A stretch of DNA of 64,000 bases from Anaerosalibacter massiliensis (lineage in GTDB: Bacteria > Bacillota > Clostridia > Tissierellales > Sporanaerobacteraceae), in contig CCEZ01000008.1 in assembly GCA_000751555.1 (NCBI GenBank), positions 62,001 through 126,000 of the forward strand. Reading direction: 5' to 3'. This document shows positions 46,409 through 55,442 of this stretch, piece by piece (positions within the stretch are counted from its first letter, which is position 1; every line of letters begins with the position of its first letter). A model generated the notes under the pieces. It had not been told where the DNA came from. It did not search any database and saw nothing but the letters and a program-made list of their open reading frames with translations. A program made the translations under genes and the position numbers.

Positions 46409-47221
46409 TTAATTGTTTTCTCCAAACCATTTTTCATAAACTTTATTATAACTTCCATCCTTTTTCATTTTATTTAAAGTATTATTAATCTCTTCTAGCA
46501 ATTTTTTATCTTCTTTTCTAATACCTATACCATATTCTTCTTCTCCAAAATCATCTTCAATTATTTTATAATCTCTAGGATCTTTCTGTTTAATATAGTA
46601 TCTTGCAAGGACTTCATCTGATACAACTGCATCTACTCTTTTGGCTTCCAAATCCATAATTGCCTCATTATTTGTATCAAATAGCACCGGTTCTCCACCT
46701 TCAAAAGTTGCTACTACTTCAGGTTCTTTATTTATAGCTTCAAGAGTGCTAGAACCATTTTGAACTGCTACTTTCCTTCCTTTTAAATCATCCTTATTGC
46801 TTATACTGGAATCTGCCAATGTAATTATTATCTGCTTGTTTTCTAGATAGGCTTGAGTAAAATTAACTTTTTCCTTCCTTTCTTCAGTAATGGAATAACC
46901 ATTCCAAATAACATCAATATTACCTGAATTTAATTCAGTTTCTTTCATAGACCAGTCTATAGGTTGAAATTCCACTTTAAGTCCAACTCGTTTAAATACT
47001 TCTTCTGCTAAATCCACATCAAAACCCACTAAATTTCCCTTATCATCCCTAAATCCCATAGGAGCAAAAGTATCATCAAGACCCATTACTATACTACCTT
47101 TTTCTTTCAACTTTTCATAAGAATCTTTATTTGATACTGTCTCTTTTGAGCAACCAGTTAAGCTAACAATACTTGAAACTAACAACATTAATAAAATTAT
47201 AAAATAATTTTTTCTCTTCAT
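46409..47221 (-). CDS. Amino-acid-binding lipoprotein of the ABC importer
   Basis: This 270-residue family 3 solute-binding protein has a lipoprotein signal (VSLTGCSKE, Cys near residue 24). The signature GNLVGFDVDLAEEVFKRVG lies near residue 62, WNGYSITEERKEKVNFTQAYL near residue 105, and a C-terminal KWFGEN ends the protein. Family members bind polar or charged amino acids. The T-box leader upstream ties expression to uncharged tRNA, with an asparagine specifier the tentative reading. Confidence 0.92.
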   Translation of the reverse strand: MKRKNYFIILLMLLVSSIVSLTGCSKETVSNKDSYEKLKEKGSIVMGLDDTFAPMGFRDDKGNLVGFDVDLAEEVFKRVGLKVEFQPIDWSMKETELNSGNIDVIWNGYSITEERKEKVNFTQAYLENKQIIITLADSSISNKDDLKGRKVAVQNGSSTLEAINKEPEVVATFEGGEPVLFDTNNEAIMDLEAKRVDAVVSDEVLARYYIKQKDPRDYKIIEDDFGEEEYGIGIRKEDKKLLEEINNTLNKMKKDGSYNKVYEKWFGENN

Positions 47222-47259
47222 TAATATCTCTCCTTTTATTTTAATTTAAAAATCAGAAA

Positions 47260-47545
47260 TAAAAAAACTCTCGCCTCTAGCATTACACTAGAGAACGAGA
47301 GTATTACTCCGTGGTCCCATCTCTATTTATCGATACCTCACAGTATCAACCTTATCGAGTACGACAAATATATGTTTATACTCTAGCACTATAACGGGTG
47401 CAGGTAATCCGGAGACAGTCTACTACCTAATAGGTTTCAATGTCTAGCTCAGAGATGTGTTCAAAATACACTCAAATGCCCCTCTCACCAAACGGGAACT
47501 CTCTGTAAAAGAAATGTATCTTTACTATTTCTCATCAAAGCTTTT
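47260..47545 (-). ncRNA. T-box leader of the amino-acid ABC operon
   Basis: The transcribed strand shows a Stem I with an AGAGAG region and a GGTGAGA-type distal part. The conserved T-box TGGGACCACGG lies at 47306-47324, with a competing intrinsic terminator at 47261-47302. The specifier loop is read as the segment TTGAACA between pairing TGTATT and CATC. The best fit to the usual codon-plus-A arrangement is AAC (Asn), with GAA (Glu) as an alternative. It should raise transport when the cognate tRNA is uncharged. Confidence 0.88.
47261..47302 (-). terminator. T-box regulated terminator
   Basis: ACTCTCG-x-x-CTCTAG pairs with its complement over 13 bp and is followed by TTTTTTT on the transcribed strand. 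It competes with the antiterminator formed by the adjacent T-box sequence. Confidence 0.9.
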
Positions 47546-47630
47546 ATTTCGATTTGTTATGATAATATATTAATATACTAAAGTAAAATTGTCAACATGT
47601 TTTTATAGCTATTGTGAAAAATTTATTAAA

Positions 47631-47645
47631 AAGGCAATTTGCCTT
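47631..47645 (-). terminator. Terminator after the SagB-type oxidoreductase gene
   Basis: AAGGCA and TGCCTT form a short stem with a 3-base loop, followed on the minus strand by a T-rich tract. It lies about 90 bases after the stop codon and separates this gene from the T-box transcript. Confidence 0.6.
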
Positions 47646-47736
47646 ATAACATATTGTTCAGACAAACTGCCAAATAATTCATATTATATTAAAGGATCTT
47701 CAATTAAGGTAGTAATATGAACATACCCTTTATATT

Positions 47737-48483
47737 TTATAATATATTCTTCTTTCCTACAGTTGCAAGATACACTACAAATTGCTCTTCACCATCTAAA
47801 CCAAGCAATCTATTTATCTCATCGTCATCAAAAGCTGCAATTGCACAAACTCCACTATCTATAGATTGAGAAGCTAAATATAAATTTTGGCATACATGAC
47901 CTGCATCTAAATGTATATATCTATATCCTCTTTCGCCATATCTCCATTTCATCCTATAAATTGCTGTACTCCAAATGAAAGTTACTGCACTGTTCTTTAT
48001 AAAAATTTGATTTCCACAACTATTAGTTACTTTTTCAGCCATATCAGGTTCTATATTAACTTCCATTAATTTATGTTCAATAGCTAAATACCTATATAAT
48101 CCTGGTTTTATTCCATCTACTTTATTTATAAGAAGATAAGTTTCAAAGGAATGTCTTGCCCCTGCTGAAGGTACATTTCTTATGGTTGCTGGTATAGAAC
48201 TAATTCTTTTTACCCCTTGAGTACACCACAAAAGGTAGGACAGTTCTTCCATAGTTAAAGGTTTATCAGCGTATTTTCTTAAGCTTTTTCTTGATTCTAT
48301 AGCCTGCCTTAAATCTATATCTTTAACTTTTATATTCTCTACCGATGGAAGAAGTATTAATATTGTATCCTTATCATATTCTACTTCTAAAGGAGGCTGA
48401 GGTAACTCTTTGTCTTGGTCTGTTTCACCTAAATATTTATATTTTGTTTTCTCAATAAACTCTTTTCCTATATTATTATTCAT
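47737..48483 (-). CDS. SagB-type nitroreductase-family oxidoreductase
   Basis: This 248-residue FMN-dependent nitroreductase-fold protein resembles stand-alone SagB-type dehydrogenases: RQAIESRKSLRKYADKPLTMEELSYLLWCTQG, then PSAGARHSFETYLLINKVDGI and HLDAGHVCQNLYLAS. True SagB oxidises azolines in thiazole/oxazole-modified microcins, but no precursor peptide or cyclodehydratase is visible nearby. A free-standing nitro- or quinone-reductase role is more likely. It is monocistronic. Confidence 0.85.
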   Translation of the reverse strand: MNNNIGKEFIEKTKYKYLGETDQDKELPQPPLEVEYDKDTILILLPSVENIKVKDIDLRQAIESRKSLRKYADKPLTMEELSYLLWCTQGVKRISSIPATIRNVPSAGARHSFETYLLINKVDGIKPGLYRYLAIEHKLMEVNIEPDMAEKVTNSCGNQIFIKNSAVTFIWSTAIYRMKWRYGERGYRYIHLDAGHVCQNLYLASQSIDSGVCAIAAFDDDEINRLLGLDGEEQFVVYLATVGKKNIL

Positions 48484-48551
48484 ATTTATTCTCTCCCTTT
48501 TCTATTTATAGTTAAATTTTATAATAAACCTGGATTAATTTCTACATATCC

Positions 48552-49436
48552 TTATCTACTTTCCAAATCCTCAACAAATTTAGTTGCAGCAGGGGATAAG
48601 GATACACTCTTCAAAAAGCAAACTCCAATACTTCTTTTTGGTATTTTCTCAGATAATTCTACTTCATATAGTATTTCATTCTCTAAATAATCCTTCGAAA
48701 ACTCTTTTACGACACAAGATATGCCTAAATTTATCCTTGCAAACTCTAACAATAAATCATGAGAACCAAGTTCAATTTCTGGCTCAATTTTAACTCCTTT
48801 TGATAGTATGTATTTTTCAACATATCGTCTTGAGTTTGATTTAGTTTCAAGTAATATTAATGGTAATTCTGCTATTTCACTAAAGTTTAAAGGAACGGAA
48901 ATCTTATCTTTATACTTTTCTCCACAAACAAATATATCATGAATATCCATTAATTTTCTTATCTTTAAAGTAGAATCTTTAATAGGTAAATTGCAAATTG
49001 CAATATCAACTTCCCCAGATTTTAATAAAGTACAAAGCTCTAAAGTTGTACGATTTATAATTTTTAATTTAATATTTGGATACAGACTATGGAATTTTTC
49101 TAAAAATGGTAACAGAAAGTAACGTGATATAGTATCTCCTACCCCTATCCTTAATTCTCCTGCCATTAAATTTTTAGATTCTATTATTTTCTTTTCTCCC
49201 ACATTAATTAAATTAATAGCAGAATTTGCATATTCAAATAAAGTTTCTCCTTCGTTTGTAAGAACTACTCCTCTAGGTGTTCTTATAAAAAGCCGTATAT
49301 CTAATTCCATTTCAAGTTGTGAAATTGCTTGACTAACAGCTGGTTGTGTCATATAAAGAGATTTTGCAGCTTTAGAAAAACTTCCACATCTAGCTACTTC
49401 ACAAAAAATTTTGTACAAATCCAATTTAACAGACAT
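48552..49436 (-). CDS. LysR-family transcriptional regulator
   Basis: This protein of about 294 residues has an N-terminal winged helix (DLYKIFCEVARCGSFSKAAKSLYMTQPAVSQAISQLEMEL) and a C-terminal substrate-binding domain. ATG 49436 follows AAGGAG by 8 bases; the in-frame ATG at 49463 lacks a site. It is divergent from the broken F420-ligase-family gene, its probable original target. An inducer cannot be predicted. Confidence 0.9.
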   Translation of the reverse strand: MSVKLDLYKIFCEVARCGSFSKAAKSLYMTQPAVSQAISQLEMELDIRLFIRTPRGVVLTNEGETLFEYANSAINLINVGEKKIIESKNLMAGELRIGVGDTISRYFLLPFLEKFHSLYPNIKLKIINRTTLELCTLLKSGEVDIAICNLPIKDSTLKIRKLMDIHDIFVCGEKYKDKISVPLNFSEIAELPLILLETKSNSRRYVEKYILSKGVKIEPEIELGSHDLLLEFARINLGISCVVKEFSKDYLENEILYEVELSEKIPKRSIGVCFLKSVSLSPAATKFVEDLESR

Positions 49437-49554
49437 ATAAGCACTCCTTATATCTAGCATCATATATATTTATTTTACTTATATCATAATATGGTGTATA
49501 TTACAAGTGAAAGGATATTCGTTCCTCTCAAAATATATTAAAGGAGAGATTGGA

Positions 49555-50745
49555 ATGGAAAGAATAGTTGGAACTGCCGTTAGAGGTCTACGTGCTCCTA
49601 TTATGAAAGAAGGAGATGATATTGCAAAAATCGTTGTAGACACTGTATTAAAAGCTTCAGAAATAGAAGATTTTTCTATCAATGATAAAGATATAGTTTC
49701 TATAACTGAATCTGTAGTTGCCCGTGCCCAGGGAAACTATGCAAGTATCGATGATATTTCAAAAGATATAAGTTCAAGATTTGGAGAAGAAAATATTGGA
49801 GTAATATTCCCTATCCTAAGCCGTAATCGTTTTGCTATTTGCCTTCGTGGTATTGCAAAAGGAGCTAAGAAAATTGTATTAATGCTTTAATACCCTTCTG
49901 ATGAAGTAGGTAATCAGTTAGTAACCATTGATGAACTTGATGAAAAGGATATCAACCCTTGGACAGATGTTTTGACAGAAAATGAATTTAGAAAACTTTT
50001 TGGATACAATAAACATCCTTTTACTGGTGTTGACTATATTGATTATTATAAATCTATAATTGAGGATTATGGTACTGAATGTCAAATCATATTCTCAAAT
50101 AATCCTAAAACTATTTTAGATTATACTAAAAATGTTTTAACTTGCGATATTCACTCAAGATTTAGAACAAAGAAAATATTAAAAGCAAATGGCGGAAATA
50201 AAATTTATAGCCTTGATGATATTTTAACCAAATCTATTGATGGAAGCGGTTATAACGAAGCCTATGGTCTTTTAGGTTCGAATAAAGCAACAGAAGAAAA
50301 AATAAAGCTTTTTCCAAGAGACTGCCAACCTATTGTTGATAAAATTCAAGCTATACTTAAAGAAAAAACAGGAAAAACTGTTGAAGTCATGATCTATGGC
50401 GATGGTGCCTTCAAAGACCCTATAGGCAAAATTTGGGAACTAGCTGACCCTATAGTATCTCCAGCTTATACTAAAGGACTTGAAGGTACTCCAAATGAAG
50501 TAAAACTAAAATATCTTGCCGACAATGATTTCGCAAATTTAAAAGGGGAAGAACTTAAAAAAGCTGTTTCTAAGTATATTAAGAATAAAGAATCAAACCT
50601 TGTAGGCACTATGGAAACACAAGGTACTACTCCTAGAAGACTTACCGACCTTATAGGTTCTCTTTCCGATTTAACTTCAGGAAGCGGAGATAAAGGTACA
50701 CCAATTGTATATATTCAAGGTTATTTTGATAATTATACAGAGTGA
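49555..50745 (+). pseudogene. Coenzyme F420-0:L-glutamate ligase-family gene with one in-frame stop
   Basis: ATG 49555 has an AAGGAGAG site. The frame encodes a roughly 396-codon protein with a CofE-like start (RIVGTAVRGLRAPIMKEGDDIAKIVVDTVLKA, VARAQG, NRFAICLRGIAKGAKKIVLML) and an intact remainder beginning YPSDEVGNQLVTIDELDEKDINPWTDV. A single TAA at 49888-49890 interrupts it in the same frame, exactly where a Ser or similar residue is expected, so one base change (for example TCA to TAA) explains it. No frameshift is present. Other F420 genes are not visible. The final 50 bases are duplicated at 51783-51832. Confidence 0.8.
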
Positions 50746-50747
50746 TA
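50692..50747 (+). repeat. Left copy of direct repeat at the 3' end of the F420-ligase-family gene
   Basis: Bases 50692-50741 are identical to 51783-51832. The match continues to 50747 with one mismatch that is synonymous (GAG versus GAA, both before TGA). This copy encodes the current C-terminus QGYFDNYTE. Confidence 0.95.
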
Positions 50748-50781
50748 CGAGAAAATAATTTTACCCTAAAATATATTATGA

Positions 50782-50824
50782 TAAACCATAAGGATAATGT
50801 GAACTTCAAAACCCCTATGGTTTA
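50782..50824. terminator. Stem-loop between the ligase-family gene and hepT
   Basis: TAAACCATA (50782-50790) pairs with TATGGTTTA (50816-50824), extended by partly paired CC/GG. It lies between convergent genes inside the inserted segment and probably terminates the hepT transcript. Confidence 0.55.
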
Positions 50825-50849
50825 TTACTAATTTATTAAAAAATATTAT

Positions 50850-51263
50850 TTATACATAATTCATAACTATATCTCTAAAATTTTCTATATCTTTTAAATT
50901 ATTTTTTATTATATCATATACTATTTCCCTATCTAAATCTATATAATCATGTACCAATATATTTCTAAAGCCTGCCATATTGCATAGGTTTAATTTCAAA
51001 TTGTTATCTATTATTTTATTTTCGAATAGGATAATAAATACTTCCCTATTGCTTTCAGGTTTTCTAAATCTCATATTAGCAATTATATGATTTCCAATAT
51101 CTATTACACATTCTATAGCTAAGTGCAAAAATCTTTCGGCAGAACCATAAATCATTAAATTGTTTAAATATTCATCCTTAGAATATTTACCAACTTCATA
51201 TAGAAATTTAATATATTCATCCAATTTACTTATTCTAGTTAAAACAATCTCTTTTTCAATCAT
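50850..51263 (-). CDS. HepT-family (DUF86) toxin
   Basis: This 137-residue helical protein has the HEPN ribonuclease motif R-x4-H-x-Y (R100, H105, Y107 in GFRNILVHDYIDLD). HepT toxins cleave RNA and are neutralised when the MntA nucleotidyltransferase partner adds AMP to the motif tyrosine. Here the motif appears intact. It lies 28 bases downstream of mntA on the same strand. The pair is the only content of a segment bounded by direct repeats of the neighbouring gene's 3' end. Confidence 0.9.
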   Translation of the reverse strand: MIEKEIVLTRISKLDEYIKFLYEVGKYSKDEYLNNLMIYGSAERFLHLAIECVIDIGNHIIANMRFRKPESNREVFIILFENKIIDNNLKLNLCNMAGFRNILVHDYIDLDREIVYDIIKNNLKDIENFRDIVMNYV

Positions 51264-51291
51264 GATTATCTCCCCCTATCCTTAATTCACC

Positions 51292-51693
51292 CTAAACTAA
51301 CATTCGCTCATTATAATAATTGCTATAGTATTTAAAATCAAAATATTCTCTTAATACTATGGATTCAAAGGCAATTCTCTCTCTACTATCCTTGATAACT
51401 ATACCCTCTTGTATAATTTTATATTTTAAAAACACGGAATCTACATTTAGAAATACTATATCTACATCCTTTTTAAATATAGACTTGCCCAATTCTATTA
51501 AATTTCCCCTTATAAATAATTCTGACATTTTATCCATATTTATTTCCTTAAGCATAATGGCTATATCTATATCACTATTAATATTTTCTTCTCCTCTTGC
51601 ATAGGAGCCAAAAATATAGGCAAAGTTTATATTACACATTTCTTCTGCCTGTTCTAAAAATATATTAATATTCCCCTTTAATAAATTATCCAT
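51292..51693 (-). CDS. MntA-family nucleotidyltransferase antitoxin
   Basis: This 133-residue minimal nucleotidyltransferase has the motif GSYARGEENINSDIDIAIM (GS at 29-30, D41 and D43), matching the GSx10DxD pattern of MntA. MntA AMPylates HepT to block its RNase. Gene order antitoxin then toxin is typical. Both coding regions look complete, so the system may be active. Confidence 0.9.
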   Translation of the reverse strand: MDNLLKGNINIFLEQAEEMCNINFAYIFGSYARGEENINSDIDIAIMLKEINMDKMSELFIRGNLIELGKSIFKKDVDIVFLNVDSVFLKYKIIQEGIVIKDSRERIAFESIVLREYFDFKYYSNYYNERMLV

Positions 51694-51782
51694 AATCTCA
51701 CCTGTTATTTAAAATATTTTGTAATATAAATTTATATATATTATATCATAAATATTCAGTCAACAATCTCTGCTAATTTTAA

Positions 51783-51838
51783 AAAGGTACACCAATTGTA
51801 TATATTCAAGGTTATTTTGATAATTATACAGAATGATA
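51783..51838 (+). repeat. Right copy of direct repeat, orphan gene 3' end
   Basis: This copy repeats the last codons and stop of the F420-ligase-family gene but has no gene body before it. A strong terminator follows 12 bases later, suggesting it is the original 3' end displaced by insertion of the toxin-antitoxin segment. Confidence 0.92.
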
Positions 51839-51850
51839 AAAGTATAAACT

Positions 51851-51898
51851 AAAATAAGATATATCTAAGGGCCTTAACTCTTAGGTATATCTTATTTT
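51851..51898. terminator. Bidirectional terminator between the insertion and the yhf operon
   Basis: The arms 51851-51869 and 51880-51898 pair over 19 bp with one G-T pair and carry A/T-runs on both sides. It can end the yhfW transcript and, originally, the F420-ligase-family transcript. Confidence 0.88.
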
Positions 51899-51926
51899 CA
51901 CTAGATTATCTATTTAGATTAATTCA

Positions 51927-53132
51927 TTATATTAAAATATTAAAAAAACTAATACCATTTTCTGTTTTATCTACATTAAAATACTCTGATATAGTTGCTG
52001 AAATATCAGATAATGTTTTTCTCACTCCAATATCTACATTCTTTAATCTTTCTCCATAGGTTAAAATAAAGGTCTTTTCTCTAGTATGTTGACTATGTCC
52101 AATAGTTGGATCGTTGCCATGATCAGCTGTTATCATCAATATATCATTTTCCTCCATTTTATCCATGATTATACCTATATATTTATCTACAATCATTACC
52201 TTTCTTGCATATCTTTCTACATCCTGAGCATGTCCTGACAAATCTGTCTCCTGTACTGTTGCTGCAATTAAACCTTCTTCTACTTTATCCATATTGTCCA
52301 CTATTTGCTCCATTACATATTTAGTGTCTATAGCGGGAATTTTATTTGCCGTATTACATTGAATTACATCTTGCATTTTTCCAATCAAAGTTACTTCCTT
52401 ATTTTTTCTTGCCAATATATTAGATATTTGTTTTTCTGGATCTACTCCATATCCTAAATGTCTACATTGATAACCCTTATTATAAACTCCAGACTTAGGA
52501 GAGTTAACTCCCAATAGTCCATCCTCACGAATTTCTATACTATTTAATATATCATCAACAGTTACTTCTTCTCCACCGAGAGCTATTACTCTGTTAACTT
52601 TTACATTTTCCCTTACAATATGACCAATTTTCAAAACTTCTTCAAAGGAAATATAGTCTAAAGGGGCTGTTACATTATAAATTTGTCCATAGTCTGTCTC
52701 TATATTGTCTGCTACTACTACCAAATCATTGACTAATAAATAAGGCTTCTCCGGATTTTCAATAGTTACCTTATATCCTTCTTTTTCTAAAGCTTTTCTT
52801 ACAATATTTATATAATCAGAAAATGGTTTTAGCAATGGCTTTAAAGGCTTGGTTCCCATAATTTCTTGATGTCCAGCATAACTATCTGCACCATAATGTT
52901 CTAGTTCCATAATGCCATAACCTGCTAGATTTCCCGTATTATCCAGCTTTTTATGACTTAGAAGTTTGTTTATCCCCAATCTTTGGAAGTTAGGAATTTT
53001 AATATCCTTAGCATTATCTAATAAATGAACAAAAGTGTTTGCGCCAAAGTCCTGAGGTCGTACTTCCATTACATCATTCATATGTCCAATACCAAGACTA
53101 TCTACCACCAATAATATTACTCTCTTTTTCAT
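51927..53132 (-). CDS. yhfW: YhfW-like phosphopentomutase/alkaline-phosphatase-superfamily metalloenzyme
   Basis: This enzyme of about 401 residues has the phosphopentomutase-like start KRVILLVVDSLGIGH (metal Asp near residue 11), HQEIMGTKPLKPL near residue 90 and a C-terminal metal site TADHGNDPTIGHSQHTREK. It probably moves or removes a phosphate on a sugar-like substrate; the physiological reaction of YhfW is unknown. It is the last gene of the yhf-type operon, 3 bases after yhfX if the first ATG (53144) is used. Start 53132 is chosen for homology but remains uncertain. Confidence 0.82.
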   Translation of the reverse strand: MKKRVILLVVDSLGIGHMNDVMEVRPQDFGANTFVHLLDNAKDIKIPNFQRLGINKLLSHKKLDNTGNLAGYGIMELEHYGADSYAGHQEIMGTKPLKPLLKPFSDYINIVRKALEKEGYKVTIENPEKPYLLVNDLVVVADNIETDYGQIYNVTAPLDYISFEEVLKIGHIVRENVKVNRVIALGGEEVTVDDILNSIEIREDGLLGVNSPKSGVYNKGYQCRHLGYGVDPEKQISNILARKNKEVTLIGKMQDVIQCNTANKIPAIDTKYVMEQIVDNMDKVEEGLIAATVQETDLSGHAQDVERYARKVMIVDKYIGIIMDKMEENDILMITADHGNDPTIGHSQHTREKTFILTYGERLKNVDIGVRKTLSDISATISEYFNVDKTENGISFFNILI

Positions 53133-53147
53133 AGAGTACATCATCTC

Positions 53148-54323
53148 CTACCTAATTTTCCTACCTAAACTATCATATATTCCTAACAAATTTATATTTC
53201 CTTCTTGAATGCCTTCTACCAATGCAACTTCACTTCTAGTAACAAATATTTGAGTTCTAAAAGCATATACTGCCGTATCTCCTACTTGAGGCTTTTTATC
53301 ATCTATATCCAAAACTCCATGATAATCAATATTCTCAGCTGATATTGTTTCAGCATCTAATATATTGTTTATTCCTTCATTAAAACTTTTTCCAACCATA
53401 GCTTTCTTTACATGTCCTCTCCTGTAAAAGCCTCCACCATAGGTATAAGCTTTATCATTATAGCAGTGAGAGATCTCACTTACATAAACCATAGCAGGAA
53501 TCTCCCCCTCCATCCTCTTAGCATGAATAGGAGTTGTTCCTGTAAAAGCATGACCTGGTTCTCCATAGTTTCCTCCATTTTCTTTAATAAGACCTATGGA
53601 AAAAGTTGAGTTAGCACTGGGAAAGTTTATTTGCTTAATATCTATGCCTAAACCTTCTTTTAAAATTTTAGCCCCTTTTAACAAGGTAGTTACATTTCTT
53701 GTTTTCTCTATATCTTTTGTTTGTTCATTGTATAAAAAACATGGAAAAGCAGTTACTCCAACAATTCTTACACCTTCTAACTCATTTATCCTCTCGGCAC
53801 ACTCTAATAAGTCATCTATTTTAAATCCGCCTACTTGACCTTCATAAATTAAATCATCATTATTTATTATTTTTAGAACAATATCCTGTTTAATTCCTAA
53901 CTTTTCTGCCTCCTTAGAAATTTCTACTGCTTTTTCTACAGTAAATACTGTTATGACTTCAGGTTTTAAATCTAGTATTTGTCTTATCATATGGGAAGGT
54001 ATTTGAACAAGATGTCCTACATTGCCAATCTTCATTCCAGCTTTCCCCAAAGTAAGGGCCTCCCAAGGATCTACTGCTACAATTTTATCTATACCACTTT
54101 CACTAATTGCCCTAGCTACCTCTGGATTACGTCCTATTTGTTTAGTCATCATATATAAATTAATATTGTATTTGTCAGCTTCCTCTTTAATTATTTTAGC
54201 GTTATGTCTTATAGCATCCATATCTAATACATAAGTATTAGGATAAATTGCTCCTTCTCTATGAAGTTGAAATGCTGCTTTTATGAGATTTGGATTTCTT
54301 TTAGCTGTCATATCTAAGAACAT
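53148..54323 (-). CDS. yhfX: YhfX-like PLP-dependent alanine-racemase-fold protein
   Basis: This 391-residue protein has an alanine-racemase type barrel with the likely PLP Lys at K61 in LYMMTKQIGRNPEVA. Conserved FPSANSTFSIG and GEPGHAFTGTTPIHA segments follow. YhfX homologues are predicted amino acid or amino-sugar racemases or decarboxylases with no proven substrate. It sits between yhfS and yhfW homologues with 4-12 base gaps, so it is co-translated with them. Confidence 0.85.
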   Translation of the reverse strand: MFLDMTAKRNPNLIKAAFQLHREGAIYPNTYVLDMDAIRHNAKIIKEEADKYNINLYMMTKQIGRNPEVARAISESGIDKIVAVDPWEALTLGKAGMKIGNVGHLVQIPSHMIRQILDLKPEVITVFTVEKAVEISKEAEKLGIKQDIVLKIINNDDLIYEGQVGGFKIDDLLECAERINELEGVRIVGVTAFPCFLYNEQTKDIEKTRNVTTLLKGAKILKEGLGIDIKQINFPSANSTFSIGLIKENGGNYGEPGHAFTGTTPIHAKRMEGEIPAMVYVSEISHCYNDKAYTYGGGFYRRGHVKKAMVGKSFNEGINNILDAETISAENIDYHGVLDIDDKKPQVGDTAVYAFRTQIFVTRSEVALVEGIQEGNINLLGIYDSLGRKIR

Positions 54324-54335
54324 AAATTTTCCTCC

Positions 54336-55430
54336 TTATTTTAAAGCTTTGTCTACTGCTTCTTCTAGTATTCTCATAATAGTATTGGCTCCTGCTCTCA
54401 TTGGATTAATCCTTATCATATAATCTCCTAATCTTGGATCAGTCTTCAAAAATGTTCCTGATACTCTATAGAACATAGCAGTTACTTCATATCTTGACTC
54501 AGCCCCAATAGGATAAGGAGCTGTTCCTAATAAATTACTATATTTAAGTACTTCCTTTGCAATAGGTTCTTCAAATTCTACCAATATTACCCTAGATTGA
54601 GCATTAGCTATAAAAGCTGATCTTACACCTTTCACTTCTCCCTTATTTATTCTCTCTACTACTTCGTTGCCTACCTTTTTTTGTATAGCAAGCATTACAG
54701 GAGCATAAACTAATGACCTTAAAGCTTCCATAGCTTCATAGCCTTGCACTTGGCTACCACCTGAATAGTTCATCTTCTCTATTTTTTCTATAACTTCCTT
54801 ATCACCAACTACACAACCTATGCCTTCTGGACCTAAAAGTTTAAAAAGCGAGAAGGCACTAGCATTGCCTCCTAATTGAACTCCTATTTTTTCAGCTTTC
54901 ATTACCACATAATTATCATCTATTAATATAAAAATATCCTTGTTTATTTCTTTTAACTTACTTATGACTTTTCCTAAATCATATTTATCTTGAATTTTTT
55001 GTCTTGAATGCTGAATAAGACAAAAATTAGTATTTTTTATAAGCTCTCCATTATAAGTTGAAAAGTCATTAAAATCTATAATAATAGGCTCTAAACCCAT
55101 TGATTTCACAATAACATCTGTAGTAGAATAAATTGGTGCATCATGGATTAATATCTTATCTCCACTTTCCATCTCTACATTCATTACATTTCTAATAGCC
55201 CCAGTTCCGGCACCTCTAACTAAGGCACAGTCTTCAACACCAAAAAATTCTGCTAAAACTTTCTCTACTTTTTTAGTATATTTAGGTTTACCCAGATTAG
55301 GAGTTATACCAAAGTCTCCACCCTGTAAAAACTCCTCTCCAGTAAAATGCCTATGAATTAAGTCTACAAGTTTAAATTGAAATTCTATTGCTTTGTCTAA
55401 ATCAATAGTTTCAACAGGATAAGTTTCCAT
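54336..55430 (-). CDS. yhfS: YhfS-like PLP-dependent transferase or lyase
   Basis: This fold-type I PLP enzyme of about 364 residues has a GAGTGAIRNVM cofactor phosphate loop near residue 76, LIDDNYVVM with the conserved Asp, and the Schiff-base Lys in FSLFKLLGPEGIGCV (about K197). Start ATG 55430 follows GGGGG by 8 bases; GTG 55436 is the alternative. E. coli YhfS has no demonstrated reaction. Its place next to php and yhfX supports a shared amino-compound pathway. Confidence 0.85.
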   Translation of the reverse strand: METYPVETIDLDKAIEFQFKLVDLIHRHFTGEEFLQGGDFGITPNLGKPKYTKKVEKVLAEFFGVEDCALVRGAGTGAIRNVMNVEMESGDKILIHDAPIYSTTDVIVKSMGLEPIIIDFNDFSTYNGELIKNTNFCLIQHSRQKIQDKYDLGKVISKLKEINKDIFILIDDNYVVMKAEKIGVQLGGNASAFSLFKLLGPEGIGCVVGDKEVIEKIEKMNYSGGSQVQGYEAMEALRSLVYAPVMLAIQKKVGNEVVERINKGEVKGVRSAFIANAQSRVILVEFEEPIAKEVLKYSNLLGTAPYPIGAESRYEVTAMFYRVSGTFLKTDPRLGDYMIRINPMRAGANTIMRILEEAVDKALK

Positions 55431-55442
55431 TTCCACATCCCC

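Noticed and set aside
47737-48483. Thiazole/oxazole-modified microcin cluster around the SagB-type gene
   Set aside because: No YcaO cyclodehydratase, precursor peptide or dedicated exporter is adjacent. The neighbouring ABC genes form an amino-acid importer.
49507-49554. Upstream extension of the F420-ligase-family frame
   Set aside because: The AAGGAGAG site and family start both point to ATG 49555; the extension lacks a site and overlaps the promoter region.
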